Below are positions 44,501 to 51,290 of a DNA stretch of 64,000 nt, in pieces; within the stretch, counting starts at the first letter, position 1, and the number at the start of each line of letters is the position of its first letter. The position numbers were made by a program, and so were the translations under genes. The DNA comes from Gigantopelta aegis (Eukaryota > Mollusca > Gastropoda > Neomphalida > Peltospiridae). The notes beneath the pieces were generated by a model. That model was not told where the DNA came from, made no database searches, and saw only the letters and a program-made list of their open reading frames with translations. The DNA lies in NCBI RefSeq assembly GCF_016097555.1, contig NC_054704.1:96115125-96179124 (forward strand), written 5' to 3'.

Positions 44501-45090
44501 ATTTGTCGTGACGTAGGCATTGTGCTTCGAGCGACATCTACCGGTGACATCAGAATACAAACTTTCAAAATTATTTCAAGCAATTGGGACATGGGGATTC
44601 CCATGGTATTTATCGATATAAAACCTGCTTTTTCACTCCATTTGATAAAAACGTGATCTAAGTGTGTTACAGGTTTGTAGATTAACCAAATTATAATTTA
44701 TTTTCGTTGGATGGAACTAGGGTGTGCGGCTTTAATATGCAATAGCCAATGATTAAAAAATCAATATGCTCTAGTAGTGTCGTTAAACAAAAAAGACTTT
44801 GAACTTTTAGCTTTGAGTATAATTTAAAAAATCACCGCTCACCATAATAAAAGTATTTAAATATGTATACAACATTTCTAAACATGTATGTGCATATTTA
44901 GCACAACACTTTAACTCCATTTAGTTTTCTATTACATGTATTTAGAAAGTATTGTATCAGTTAATAAAAAAAGTTAATTAATCTAATACATTTATTTATT
45001 TATTTATTTCAGACAAGATGTAGTCTTTCAACACTTCCCGATGCACAGACTAGTTGAAAACCCAGGAATATGGACAATTGTCAAATACAA
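24403..45090 (+). CDS. CNBD2: CNBD2 gene, plus-strand exons 1-8 (5' and 3' ends not in view)
   Basis: Eight consecutive GT-AG exons with compatible phases: 24403-24589, 25617-25691, 26126-26217, 28291-28364, 29704-29765 or 30067-30128, 31947-32030, 35500-35564, 45013-45090 (717 nt, 239 codons with one exon 5). The order of segments matches human CNBD2: TFDLSYFERSRKSE, the CNB domain (VIVKKGFSPDGCYIVLSGT, FGEEDLICGCNRRSTV, ELFCIHKQDYRQIF), then the second CNB-like domain. CNBD2 is a cAMP-binding protein of male germ cells in mammals. The conserved arginine region (NRRSTV) of the phosphate-binding cassette is present. Exon 1 here is internal (it starts in phase 2); earlier exons were not found. 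Exons 9-11 occur only on the minus strand at 542-2656. Confidence 0.92.
24594..24791. repeat. (TATAG)n pentanucleotide repeat
   Basis: About 38 units of AGTAT/TATAG with some ATAGC variants. It starts four bases past the exon 1 donor, and the donor GTATAG is itself a unit of the repeat. Positions 24792-25616 are otherwise plain intron. Confidence 0.95.
25617..25691 (+). CDS. CNBD2: CNBD2 exon 2
   Basis: 75 nt, phase 0 to 0, acceptor TACTTTCAG, donor TCA/GTGCGT. Reads SFLTDDVRQILTLLPGARTR, EQIAS; this is the helical lead-in to the CNB domain. Confidence 0.88.
25822..26098. repeat. (GTA/GCA)n trinucleotide repeat
   Basis: Nearly 280 bp of TAG/CAG triplets with a short (ATA)n interruption. It fills most of the 434-bp intron 2 and ends about 28 nt before the exon 3 acceptor. 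Confidence 0.95.
26126..26217 (+). CDS. CNBD2: CNBD2 exon 3
   Basis: 92 nt, acceptor ATATTTTCAG, donor AA/GTAAGT. Reads VIRCMKGISPEFNTYPLNIQ, KHMSQLAMYC(K): the first helices of the CNB domain (compare YRNYAEPLQLLLAKVMRFE of human CNBD2). Confidence 0.92.
26875..27694. repeat. 82-bp minisatellite, 10 copies
   Basis: Ten nearly identical 82-bp units (CGTAAAGCACAAAGCTCCAT...). The last three share a CCTTTTTACAC variant where the others have CCTGTTTACAC. It lies in CNBD2 intron 3. The series of 66-residue open frames spaced 82 bp apart comes from the repeat. 27695-28290 is plain intron. Confidence 0.97.
28291..28364 (+). CDS. CNBD2: CNBD2 exon 4
   Basis: 74 nt, acceptor GTATTTTAG, donor ACTT/GTAAGT. 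Reads (K)FAHNRVIVKKGFSPDGCYI, VLSGT plus one base. RVIVKKG..(G)xxYIVLSGT is the classic first half of a CNB beta roll. Confidence 0.95.
28397..28582. mobile_element. Tc1-type MITE
   Basis: 186 bp with inverted ends TATACTGTACAGCAAAAGAA and ...CTTTTGTTCTTCGATATA. The subterminal word AAAGAAACGC is nearly that of the full Tc1 element at 21147 (AAGAAGAAACGC), so a related transposase may have moved it. In CNBD2 intron 4. Confidence 0.7.
28629..28651. repeat. poly-G tract
   Basis: About 23 consecutive G in CNBD2 intron 4. AT-rich and poly-T stretches follow at 29050-29210. Confidence 0.9.
29280..29420 (-). repeat. Decayed SINE
   Basis: Weak type B tail (GGAAAGGAAATGTTTGCATG) and core words GACAGGGCAGCACATACTAC and GATTGGCTGGAAG. 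Confidence 0.55.
29704..29765 (+). CDS. CNBD2: CNBD2 exon 5a (alternative)
   Basis: 62 nt, acceptor TTATTTCAG, donor GGG/GTAAGT. In frame with exon 4 it reads (L)VEKTENKKKVRELWPGS, NFG. It encodes the beta strands and turn that lead into the phosphate-binding cassette, ending in G-x-N-F-G before E (first residue of exon 6). Same length and same phases as exon 5b, 301 bp further on. Confidence 0.88.
30067..30128 (+). CDS. CNBD2: CNBD2 exon 5b (alternative)
   Basis: 62 nt, acceptor GCTGTTTCAG, donor GGG/GTAAGA. In frame with exon 4 it reads (L)IEKVEAWKQPQDIEIGD, LFG. About 8 of 21 residues equal exon 5a, at the structural positions (L..EK..E..K.......G..FG). Its G-D-L-F-G-E is closer to the canonical cassette start than exon 5a. 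If 5a and 5b were joined, the codon after GGG would be TAA, so only one can be used per transcript. Confidence 0.88.
30251..30545 (-). repeat. Diverged SINE type B tail in two direct copies
   Basis: TATTTAACGACACCTCAGCA and following 110 bp (TTATTTCAACACTTGTTTTA, CACACATGTAG) occur at about 30253 and 30408. Confidence 0.7.
30690..30712. repeat. poly-C tract
   Basis: About 22 C, followed by CAATGGATTTTCTGTATCCG, in the long intron before exon 6. Confidence 0.9.
31085..31200 (+). repeat. G-rich intron segment
   Basis: Runs of 5-14 G separated by T-rich spacers on the sense strand; G-quadruplex potential. Confidence 0.75.
31300..31840. repeat. 87-bp minisatellite, about 5-6 increasingly broken copies
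   Basis: Regular at 31300, 31387 and 31474 (CTGTTTGTACTATATACTTG...GTAAGGGAGCGATGAG), then rearranged copies. In the intron before exon 6. Not related in sequence to the 87-bp satellite at 9112. Confidence 0.92.
31947..32030 (+). CDS. CNBD2: CNBD2 exon 6
   Basis: 84 nt, phase 0 to 0, acceptor TTGTTTCAG, donor CAG/GTGCGT. Reads EEDLICGCNRRSTVLTRTNV, ELFCIHKQ. Follows either exon 5 version with ...FG/EEDLIC. NRRSTV corresponds to VRRSTI in the human phosphate-binding cassette. Confidence 0.93.
32183..32645. repeat. ~62-bp minisatellite, about 7 copies, with poly-G
   Basis: Units with AAGAGCAATATCTGAACTAG and GGGGATCCGCTTGAGAGAAG followed by variable poly-G (32244-32264, 32630-32643). In CNBD2 intron 6. 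Confidence 0.92.
32672..32940 (+). repeat. SINE type A, full head, shortened core
   Basis: Head GGGCGGGACATAGTCCAGTG and GGATCGATCCCCGCCAGTGG; tail GTGTCGTTAAACAAAACAAA. Confidence 0.92.
33237..33600. repeat. (TTACG)-based tandem repeat with ~60-bp longer units
   Basis: TACGTTACGTTAC-type pentamers, with TTACGTAGCGCATGTCACGC recurring at about 33252, 33312, 33364, 33428 and 33534. In intron 6. Positions 33601-34195 show nothing else. Confidence 0.92.
34200..34410 (+). repeat. G/T-rich segment with many GGGG runs
   Basis: Two clusters (34203-34255, 34358-34410) of GGGGTGGGGTGGGT type on the sense strand of intron 6. Confidence 0.8.
34722..34910. repeat. Degenerate minisatellite
   Basis: About eight diverged units with GACGTCTGCTAGCTGTTGTC. 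Confidence 0.8.
35000..35075 (+). repeat. SINE tail fragment
   Basis: TTTGACACCCAACAGCCGAT...GCTGAGGTGTCGTTAAACA; the same CTCAGCAC variant tail as at 30253. Confidence 0.6.
35378..35443 (-). repeat. SINE type A tail fragment
   Basis: CTTGTTTTGTTTAACGACAC through ATCGGCTATTGGATGTCAAG, about 60 bp before exon 7. Confidence 0.75.
35500..35564 (+). CDS. CNBD2: CNBD2 exon 7
   Basis: 65 nt, acceptor ATATTTTCAG, donor AA/GTCAGT. Reads DYRQIFNMAEDVSNPKNLEV, C(K). DYRQIF corresponds to DREDFF of human CNBD2. Ends in phase 2, matching exon 8. Confidence 0.9.
35677..35910 (+). repeat. SINE type D
   Basis: Head CCCCGGTGGTGTCGTGGTTA with B-box-like GTTCACAGCCCGG, core GATAGACCAGATAGCTGAGG, tail CTTGAGCCTTAATTGGATAT. 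A poly-C tract (35912-35929) follows. Confidence 0.85.
35963..36328. mobile_element. TTAA-flanked MITE, copy 1
   Basis: Begins TTAAAGTGACACACCTTAGC and ends AACTAGGGTCTGCGACTTGA, with internal GTGTTACAGGTTTGTAGATT. Same family as the element at 38704-44731. In intron 7. Confidence 0.7.
36792..37092. mobile_element. MITE-like element with two long poly-C tracts
   Basis: Ends CAGGGGCGTAGGCTAG and ...GATACGCCCCTGGGCA are inverted. Inside are about 92 nt of C with one A (36825-36917) and about 30 C (37035-37064). The glycine/proline-rich frames over it are artefacts. Positions 36329-36791 and 37093-37489 show plain AT-rich intron. Confidence 0.65.
37540..37850 (-). repeat. SINE type B tail with type A head, right-arm-specific
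   Basis: Tail TTTAACGAGGCACTCAACAC, core, head with CATCAAGCGAGTGCTGTACC. Flanked by ACACTCAAAGAGG and ACACTAAAAGAGAGG, a probable target duplication. The left arm reads through this site near 6690 without a SINE. Confidence 0.9.
38475..38525. repeat. (GT)n microsatellite
   Basis: Right-arm counterpart of the (CA)n at 6085, preceded here by T/G-rich sequence. Confidence 0.9.
38586..38699 (+). repeat. SINE type A, split by nested insertions (5' part)
   Basis: ATTGGGCTATTTCTCGTTCC through CAGTGTTACCAAATGT. It resumes at 44732 (TTAATATGCAATAGCCAATG) and ends near 44790 in GTCGTTAAACAAAAAAG. Confidence 0.9.
38743..38923 (+). repeat. 5' LTR of the Ty3/gypsy element
   Basis: 181 bp, with AATAAA inside (GAAGAATAAACCGC) as expected for LTR polyadenylation. 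Confidence 0.95.
43769..43949 (+). repeat. 3' LTR of the Ty3/gypsy element
   Basis: 181 bp, no difference from the 5' LTR seen by eye. Confidence 0.95.
45013..45090 (+). CDS. CNBD2: CNBD2 exon 8
   Basis: 78 nt, acceptor TTATTTCAG, donor AA/GTAAGT. Completes the codon from exon 7 and reads (K)QDVVFQHFPMHRLVENPG, IWTIVKY(K): the entry into the second CNB-like domain. About 9.4 kb from exon 7 because of the elements in intron 7. This is the last CNBD2 exon on the plus strand; its inverted twin is at 5175-5098. Confidence 0.92.
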
Positions 45091-45118
45091 GTAAGTTGGT
45101 CTGTAGAGAAAAAAAGAG

Positions 45119-45370
45119 AAGTTTGTTTTGTTTAACGACACCACTAGAGCACATTGATTTATTAATAATCGGCTATTGGATGTCAAACATTTTGTTATTT
45201 TGACATATAGTCTCAGAGAGGAAACCCGCTACATTTGTCCATTAGTAGCAAGGATCTTTATATGCACCATCCCACAGACAGGATAGCACATACCACGGAC
45301 TTATATACCCGTCGTGATGCACTGACCGAGAAATAGCCCAACTGAACGAGAAATAGCCCAATGGCTTAAT
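45119..45370 (-). repeat. SINE type A (shared by both arms)
   Basis: Tail GTTTGTTTTGTTTAACGACA, core, and a duplicated end GAACGAGAAATAGCCCAA/GACCGAGAAATAGCCCAA. Confidence 0.9.
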
Positions 45371-45714
45371 TTAATTAAAGAATGGCTGAGTACAAGCCTG
45401 TAAGAATACTTCTCACCAAACATTAAGCGACTTAAAGTGTTGTTTTCATAAGTCATCTTTCCAATTGTATGTTTACTTATTTTAACATTGTCAATAACAC
45501 ACACACGCGCACACACACAAACACACTATTTTTTGTTAGCTGGTTATTATTAAAAAAATTCTATTTAAAACTAATAACAGCTGGCCATATTTTACTGACC
45601 TTTTCGAGCCTGATATTGTGTATTGAAGGGTATTTTACATATAGAAAACGTCCAGTCGTGTATAGTGGATGGCACCATGGAATTCGTTGCATATTATTTC
45701 ATATGTGGGGATGG

Positions 45715-46020
45715 GGGGCTGGTGGTGGTGGTGGTGGTGGTGGTGGTGGGTGTGTGTGTGTGTGTGTGGGGGGGGGGTGCTGTATAATATGTGATACGCG
45801 AAAACTCTTTCGTTCGTGGCGTTATAATTTTTGTGTAATTTGTGGATTAGCGCATCAACAAATTTAAGCACACAATGAAAATATAATGCATATATACATA
45901 TACTACGAATTTATTATACCACCTACCGATCAACACATTTGGGTTGTTTTTGTTGTGTGATTTGTGGGGGGGGGGGGTGGGGGGGGGGGTCTTTTTGGGG
46001 GGTGTTGGGGTTTTTTTTGG
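45715..46020. repeat. (GGT)n, (GT)n and poly-G segments
   Basis: GGTGGTGGTGG and GTGTGTG at 45720-45778, and GGGG-rich DNA at 45965-46025. This part (about 45540-46010) has no clear partner in the left arm. Confidence 0.85.
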
Positions 46021-46284
46021 GGGGAAAGGGGGCTTGTGGGTTATTTGTGGATTTCTTTTAGCAAAACCACGAAAATATAAGCGTACGAAAATAAATAATT
46101 TCACAGTAACCGCACCATGTCCCGGATCGCGCTTTTTAAATAATTCTTTGAAAACAATTATCAAAGGAAGAACAATTTATAATATTGTTTAATAAGGATC
46201 AACTGCCAAAACCTGCTGTTTTATGTTTAAACGACGCAAATGTATGGCGTATTATTTTGGTTATTATTCACAAAGTAGGAATCG

Positions 46285-46530
46285 GAGAGCCCATTGGGCT
46301 ACTTTTCGTTCCAGCCAGTGCTCCACAACTGGTTTAACAAAGGCTGTGGTATGTACTATCCTGTTTGTGGGATGGTGCATATAACAGATCCCCTGCTGCT
46401 AATCGAAAAGAGTAGCCCATGAAGTTGGCGACAGCAGGTTTCCTCTCTCAATATCTGAGTGGTCCGACGCCATATAACCGTCAATAAAATGTGTTGAGTG
46501 CATCATTAAATAAAACATTTTCTTCCTTCA
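46285..46530 (+). repeat. SINE type B (right-arm copy of 3577-3815)
   Basis: ATTGGGCTACTTTTCGTTCC through GAGTGCATCATTAAATAAAA. Confidence 0.9.
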
Positions 46531-47084
46531 CAAAGCAGTAGGCCTACACTTGCTCATATAGAAGGTACTATTTTAATTGTTTTGTAATATACATTATATA
46601 TATACAAGTCCATATCTTAATTGTCTTAGGTCCGATTTCTCGTCGGTGGTAAAATATCAGACATTTAAACTTTGGACTTCGCTGTCGGAAATGTTTCATG
46701 TGCAAAACCATTCTGATTTGAAGCAAAGATCAAAACTGATTCTTTAACGTGAAATGCAAAATTCAGTCGATCCTCTCTCAAACGAAAATTAAATCATGAA
46801 TCATGGATGAGCCGTCAACGTGAAATCGAGCACTAGCATTTCTATCAAATATTATATCATTATTGAAGCGTTCTGTCACTAAACTACGTCCACACTCCAG
46901 AGGAATGTTCAGGAGAGCGAGTGATCGTGCTCGTTCGCTAGACTGGTTTTTGCTCCCAACGTTTGATGAATTTCATGTCATAGAAAACGATGGTAGCAGT
47001 CAAATTATTCGCCAGCGTCAGGGCAGTGTTCAGCCAGACCACCCAGAAATAAAACATCCACTAGACTGGTGATCTGTCACAGTA

Positions 47085-47284
47085 NNNNNNNNNNNNNNNN
47101 NNNNNNNNNNNNNNNNNNNNNNNNNNNNNNNNNNNNNNNNNNNNNNNNNNNNNNNNNNNNNNNNNNNNNNNNNNNNNNNNNNNNNNNNNNNNNNNNNNNN
47201 NNNNNNNNNNNNNNNNNNNNNNNNNNNNNNNNNNNNNNNNNNNNNNNNNNNNNNNNNNNNNNNNNNNNNNNNNNNNNNNNNNNN
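47085..47284. other. Assembly gap (200 N)
   Basis: Exactly 200 N. It coincides with the end of the right arm of the inverted duplication. Positions 47285-47855 show no exon or element. Confidence 0.99.
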
Positions 47285-47859
47285 CTACTACCCGACATTA
47301 TAAACAAAAAAAAGGTTGATACCAGTTTTTATATAAAGGTTCTTAGATACTAGTACAGGATTCATGTCAACTGATGTGTTGTCTATAAATATCGCCTTTC
47401 AATTTTCACTGAGTACACTTGGCATGTCATCAAACGCACGAATCGGAATAATTAAACTCACGACTACTCAGCGAGTATATGAAAGCGGGAGTATATCGAT
47501 GGACTAAATGTGCATTCATGAAAATCAAACAGTTAATAAATGGGGCGCCGTTCGCTAAGCCGAGTACAATGCCAATCAAATTGGATTATGAGACGACAGA
47601 AACTTATCCCAGGTAACACTCGCGACATACGAGTATTGTACAACAACGGTATTAGATTACCTCCATTAAATGTCATGCGTTTCAGAAAAAAAGACATTAA
47701 TCAAATAAAAAGAATCTCATATGGTCGAGTTAAAATATGTGTTTGCCGTCGTGCATTTTTACAGAGTACTTAGTGTCAACGCTAGAGGTGACATAGTTCA
47801 CTTTTAAAGGTACTTGGGCCTCTTACAACATAGTATGATAGTTTGTCTAAAGTTAAAAG

Positions 47860-48330
47860 TTTGATTTGTTTTAAACGAGCCCTTAGAGCACGAGATGATT
47901 AATTAAATCATCGGCTAAAACTGGAATGCCAAACATTGATTAATTAATCATCGGCTGCTGGATGTCAAACATTGATTAATTAATCATCGGCTACTGGATG
48001 TCAAACATTGATTAATTAATCATCGGCTGCTGGATGTCAAACATTGATTAATTAATCATCGGCTACTGGATGTCAAACATTGATTAATTAATCATCGGCT
48101 GCTGGATGTCAAACACTGATTAATTAATCATCGGCTACTGGATGTCAAACATTGATTAATTCATCATCGGCTACTGGATGTCAAACATTTGGTAACTGAG
48201 TCACGTGGTATTCAGAGGAAACCGTTAAAGTTTGCTGTTAGCAGCAAGGTATCTTTTGTATGCACTTTCCCACAGGCAGGACAACACTTACCACGGATTT
48301 TTCAATATTTTATATACTAGTTGTGGAGCA
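47860..48330 (-). repeat. SINE type A with an internal 36-bp expansion
   Basis: Tail TTTGTTTTAAACGAGCCCTT and core (CAGCAAGGTATCTTTTGTAT, CACAGGCAGGACAACACTTA) surround an array of seven 36-bp units (47937-48188: TGATTAATTAATCATCGGCT RCTGGATGTC AAACAT). The position R alternates G A G A G A A. Confidence 0.92.
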
Positions 48331-48670
48331 CTGATTAGAACGGTGGCAAAATCAATCGGAGAAGGGATTCGATCATTCTACTCAAGCACCTAAAGCAAGA
48401 CAGCGTCTAAAAGGTAGCTTCTTGCTGGAAATGTATTTGATGGTGTATAACCAATTACAAATTAGTCTGGCCCTCCACAACACAGCATTTTCAAATCTAA
48501 TCTAGACACGAATAAATGGTATCACCATGATACAGGTAAGTGTTTGGAATTGAGACGTATGTTGACAACTAAAAGAAGTGGACTTCAGATTACTGCCATG
48601 GCAACATGTTTACGACTAACAGTTTTTTTGATGACTAACATTACATACTAAAGATATTTTCCTGGTTTAG

Positions 48671-48861
48671 AACATCAGTATCTGTATAAACAAGGTGTTT
48701 GTTATGGCACAGAAGTTGTTCCATCAGATTATGATGTCCAGGGACTCCTGAGGGCATTCAAATCATTTTATGGTAGACATTTGGATGCTGTATCTACTAA
48801 ATACGATGCATCACTGACCGAAATGATGGCTGAAACTATTTCATATTTTGAACTTGTATAA
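48671..48861 (+). CDS. Possible exon of unknown protein
   Basis: After a TCCTGGTTTAG acceptor-like sequence an open frame reads HQYLYKQGVCYGTEVVPSDY, DVQGLLRAFKSFYGRHLDAV, STKYDASLTEMMAETISYFE, LV, then TAA. The composition is protein-like and there is no repeat in it. The first 35 bp and the preceding intron-like 45 bp recur at 50083-50160, where the frame decays. I do not recognise a family; it may be part of an old transposon or pseudogene. Confidence 0.3.
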
Positions 48862-48918
48862 ACGTTTTCATCTCTTTGGTGAAACTCTTTCACATTTATT
48901 ATTTTTTCATCGTTTTAG

Positions 48919-49064
48919 ATGAAGTGACTGACTTGACAGCTGTGGTGGCAATACTCATGATGGGCGCCACCGGTTGGTCAGGATATGCTAACCTTTCATG
49001 CATACTTGATATCATCATTGTTATAATAGTGCTTGTCATTACAGCTGTACTTATTTCAATCTAG
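48919..49064 (+). CDS. Possible hydrophobic exon of unknown protein
   Basis: After TTTTCATCGTTTTAG the frame reads EVTDLTAVVAILMMGATGWS, GYANLSCILDIIIVIIVLVI, TAVLISI, then TAG. It looks like one long membrane segment, but low-complexity ATT repeats could produce this. No family recognised. Confidence 0.2.
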
Positions 49065-49179
49065 ACTGGATGTGACAGACCTCTTTTGACGGTGCAAGAG
49101 GGATAACATATCCGGTAATGGATCTCCTCGGAAATGGTTGTACTCCTACAGATGATGCACTAGTTAAGATATTCAGTAT

Positions 49180-49288
49180 AGGGGAATGTCCGAGTAACTC
49201 TCCATTCCTGAAAAATAATGGAGACGAGGCTTACTAGGGCCGAGTCCCATTATTTTTCAGAAATGGAGAGATACGAGGATATTCCCCT
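49180..49288. repeat. Foldback hairpin, plus a smaller sister hairpin at 49388-49415
   Basis: Arms AGGGGAATGTCCGAGTAACT...CTGAAAAATAATGG and the complement CCATTATTTTTCAG...GATATTCCCCT, about 43 bp each with some mismatches and about 25 bp loop. The second, CGCTCCATTACTGAAAAATA/ATGGAGCG, shares the word CTGAAAAATAATGGAG. Confidence 0.85.
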
Positions 49289-49819
49289 AATTGATATACA
49301 CCACTAAATAATAACTTTATGCCAATATATGTTAGTATGGAGTTTAACACAAATGATTTTGGTGGGTTAATTAAGTAGGGTTTCATCGCTCCATTACTGA
49401 AAAATAATGGAGCGTGGAAAGAATACTGTGACGTCAAAGGTGTATTTTAATAGAATTCAACTACTATTTTACCAAAACCCATTCGATCTGCAGTGTGCAG
49501 AGATACGGCCCTGATCGTGTCGTACGGTTTTGTCGTTCATATGTGTAGTAGCTGAAACCAGATTTTACCTTCCAACAATCGTACGTAAGAAAAAATATAT
49601 AACAGGAAGAAAATCAACAATGCCTGCTACAAACATGACCACAAATATATTAGATATGCAGACATTGTATTCTAAAAAAATCCCAATAATGTGTAATTGT
49701 AGTCGCCAAACGTCTGGCTGCAACTACAAACCCAGTATGATCAAAATTCTGGCGCGCGACAAATGGTGTCATCAAGACACTGCCTTACACTTCGGTAGAG
49801 GTTAAGACAGCCCAGCAAC

Positions 49820-49885
49820 AATACAGTGTAGCAGCAGCAGACAACAACAGCAGCAGCAGCCACAACAACAACAACAACAGTAACA
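49820..49885. repeat. (CAG/CAA)n
   Basis: CAGCAGCAGACAACAACAGCAGCAG-like sequence followed by CAACAACAA. The open frame at 49530-49805 before it (with CNCSRQTSGCNYKP) is not assigned. Confidence 0.85.
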
Positions 49886-50320
49886 ACAGTCGTAATGACC
49901 TATGTCAAAAGCATATACAGTATCTGTTTGTAAATAGATATCAAAAGAGAATACTGTACTATAAACTCCTCGCTTCTTTGAAATGTTTGGATCGTTACAT
50001 ATGCTGACGATTAACAAAAGTGGAATTCTAACAGTTACTCAAAGGGATTATCCTCAGTTTGATGTGCACATCTTTCAGATCCTTTTTGATGACTAACATT
50101 ACATATCAAAGATATTTTCTTTTCTAGAATATCAGTATTTGTATAAACCGTGGGTGTTTATATAGTGTCAATTAATTATATAGTGTCAATTAATTAATTA
50201 TATAGTGTCAATTAATTATATATATAAATTATGTATACTATATTTTATAAACAAAAATATTGTGAGATCGTGAGCTGAGGGCAACACAACATTCTCAACT
50301 ATTGCATCTATTGTTTACAG

Positions 50321-50702
50321 ACCGGCCTCGGTGGCGTCGTGGTTAGGCCATCGGTCAACAGGCTGGTAGGTACTGGGTTCGGATCCCAGTCGAGGCATGG
50401 GATTTTTAATCCAGATACCGACTCCAAACCCTGAGTGAGTGCTCCGCAAGGCTCAGTGGGTAGGTGTAAACCACTTGCACCGACCAGTGATCCATAACTG
50501 GTTAACAAAGGCCATGGTTTGTGCTATCCTGCCTGTGGGAAGCGCAAATAAAAGATCCCTTGCTGTTAATCGGAAATAGTAGCCCATGAAGTGGCGACAG
50601 TCGGTTTCCTTTCAAAATCTGTGTGGTCCTCAACCATATGTCTGACGCCATATAACCGTAAATAAAATGTGTTGAGTGCGTCGTTAAATAAAACATTTCT
50701 TT
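50321..50702 (+). repeat. SINE type C, full length
   Basis: ACCGGCCTCGGTGGCGTCGT head with GGGTTCGGATCCC, type B tail ending TAAATAAAACATTTCTT. Flanked by CTATTGTTTACAG at 50308-50320 and 50703-50715. Confidence 0.95.
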
Positions 50703-50715
50703 CTATTGTTTACAG

Positions 50716-51038
50716 GGGGGCGGGACGTAGCCCAGTGGTAAAGCGCTCGCTTGATGCGCGGTCGGTTTAGGGTCGATCCCCGTCGGTGACCCATTGGGCT
50801 ATTTCTCGTTCCAGCCAGTGCTCCACAGCTGGTGTAACAAAGACTGTGGTATGTACTATCCTGTCTGTGCGATGGTGCATATAAAAGATCCCTTGCTGCT
50901 AATCAAAAAGAGTAGCCCATGAAGTGGCGACAGCGCGTTTCCTCTCTATATATCTGTGTGGTCCTTAACCATATGTCTAACGCCATAACACCGTAAATAA
51001 AATGTGCTGAGTGCATCGTTAAATAAAACATTTCCTTC
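50716..51038 (+). repeat. SINE with type A head and type B tail, full length
   Basis: GGGCGGGACGTAGCCCAGTG (A box) and GGTCGGTTTAGGGTCGATCC (B box), tail GCATCGTTAAATAAAACATT. Flanked by the same CTATTGTTTACAG at 50703-50715 and 51039-51051. Confidence 0.95.
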
Positions 51039-51290
51039 CTATTGTTTACAGCTAGATTACAACCTCTTTCTCGAATGATCAGTTTTGGCAAATCCAATGC
51101 ACTTCTGGTCGCACTGATGCAGTAGCTCAAACTAGATTATATGCGAGACAGAAAACCTACATACTTCGGAAACTATGGTCGGTAACATTATTAAGTTTGT
51201 CTTCTGTATATTGTGTCAGTCATACTTACAGGCCCGTGGAAATACATTTACATTAATAATACTAACACATAGGGATTCGTTTTGTGTACC

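Larger units (their letters stand above)
38704..44731. mobile_element. TTAA-flanked DNA element (piggyBac-like MITE), copy 2, carrying the Ty3/gypsy element
   Basis: Inverted ends AGGGACACACCCTAGTT and AACTAGGGTGTGCGGCT, flanked by TTAA at 38700-38703 and 44732-44735. The left arm has the empty site as one TTAA in ATGTTTAATATGC (reverse complement near 5430-5445). About 820 bp without the retroelement. TTAA duplication is the hallmark of piggyBac-type transposition. It is the inner host of the LTR element and the guest of the SINE. The open frame at 44321-44656 is in it and has no recognised domain. Confidence 0.8.
37490..47084 (+). repeat. Right arm of large inverted duplication
   Basis: Reverse-complement match to 6725-2985, stretched by arm-specific insertions: a SINE at about 37540-37850, the TTAA element at 38704-44731 and the Ty3/gypsy element inside it. 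The match runs right up to the first N of the 47085-47284 gap and is not found after it. Confidence 0.9.

Noticed and set aside
47540-47773. Possible continuation of plus-strand CNBD2 after the gap
   Set aside because: The frame (MGRRSLSRVQ...) bears no similarity to exons 9-11, which are present at the left edge on the minus strand.
49530-49805. Cysteine-containing frame (CNCSRQTSGCNYKP) as a zinc-binding protein
   Set aside because: Short, isolated, no clear motif spacing, no flanking exons; could be chance or an old element.
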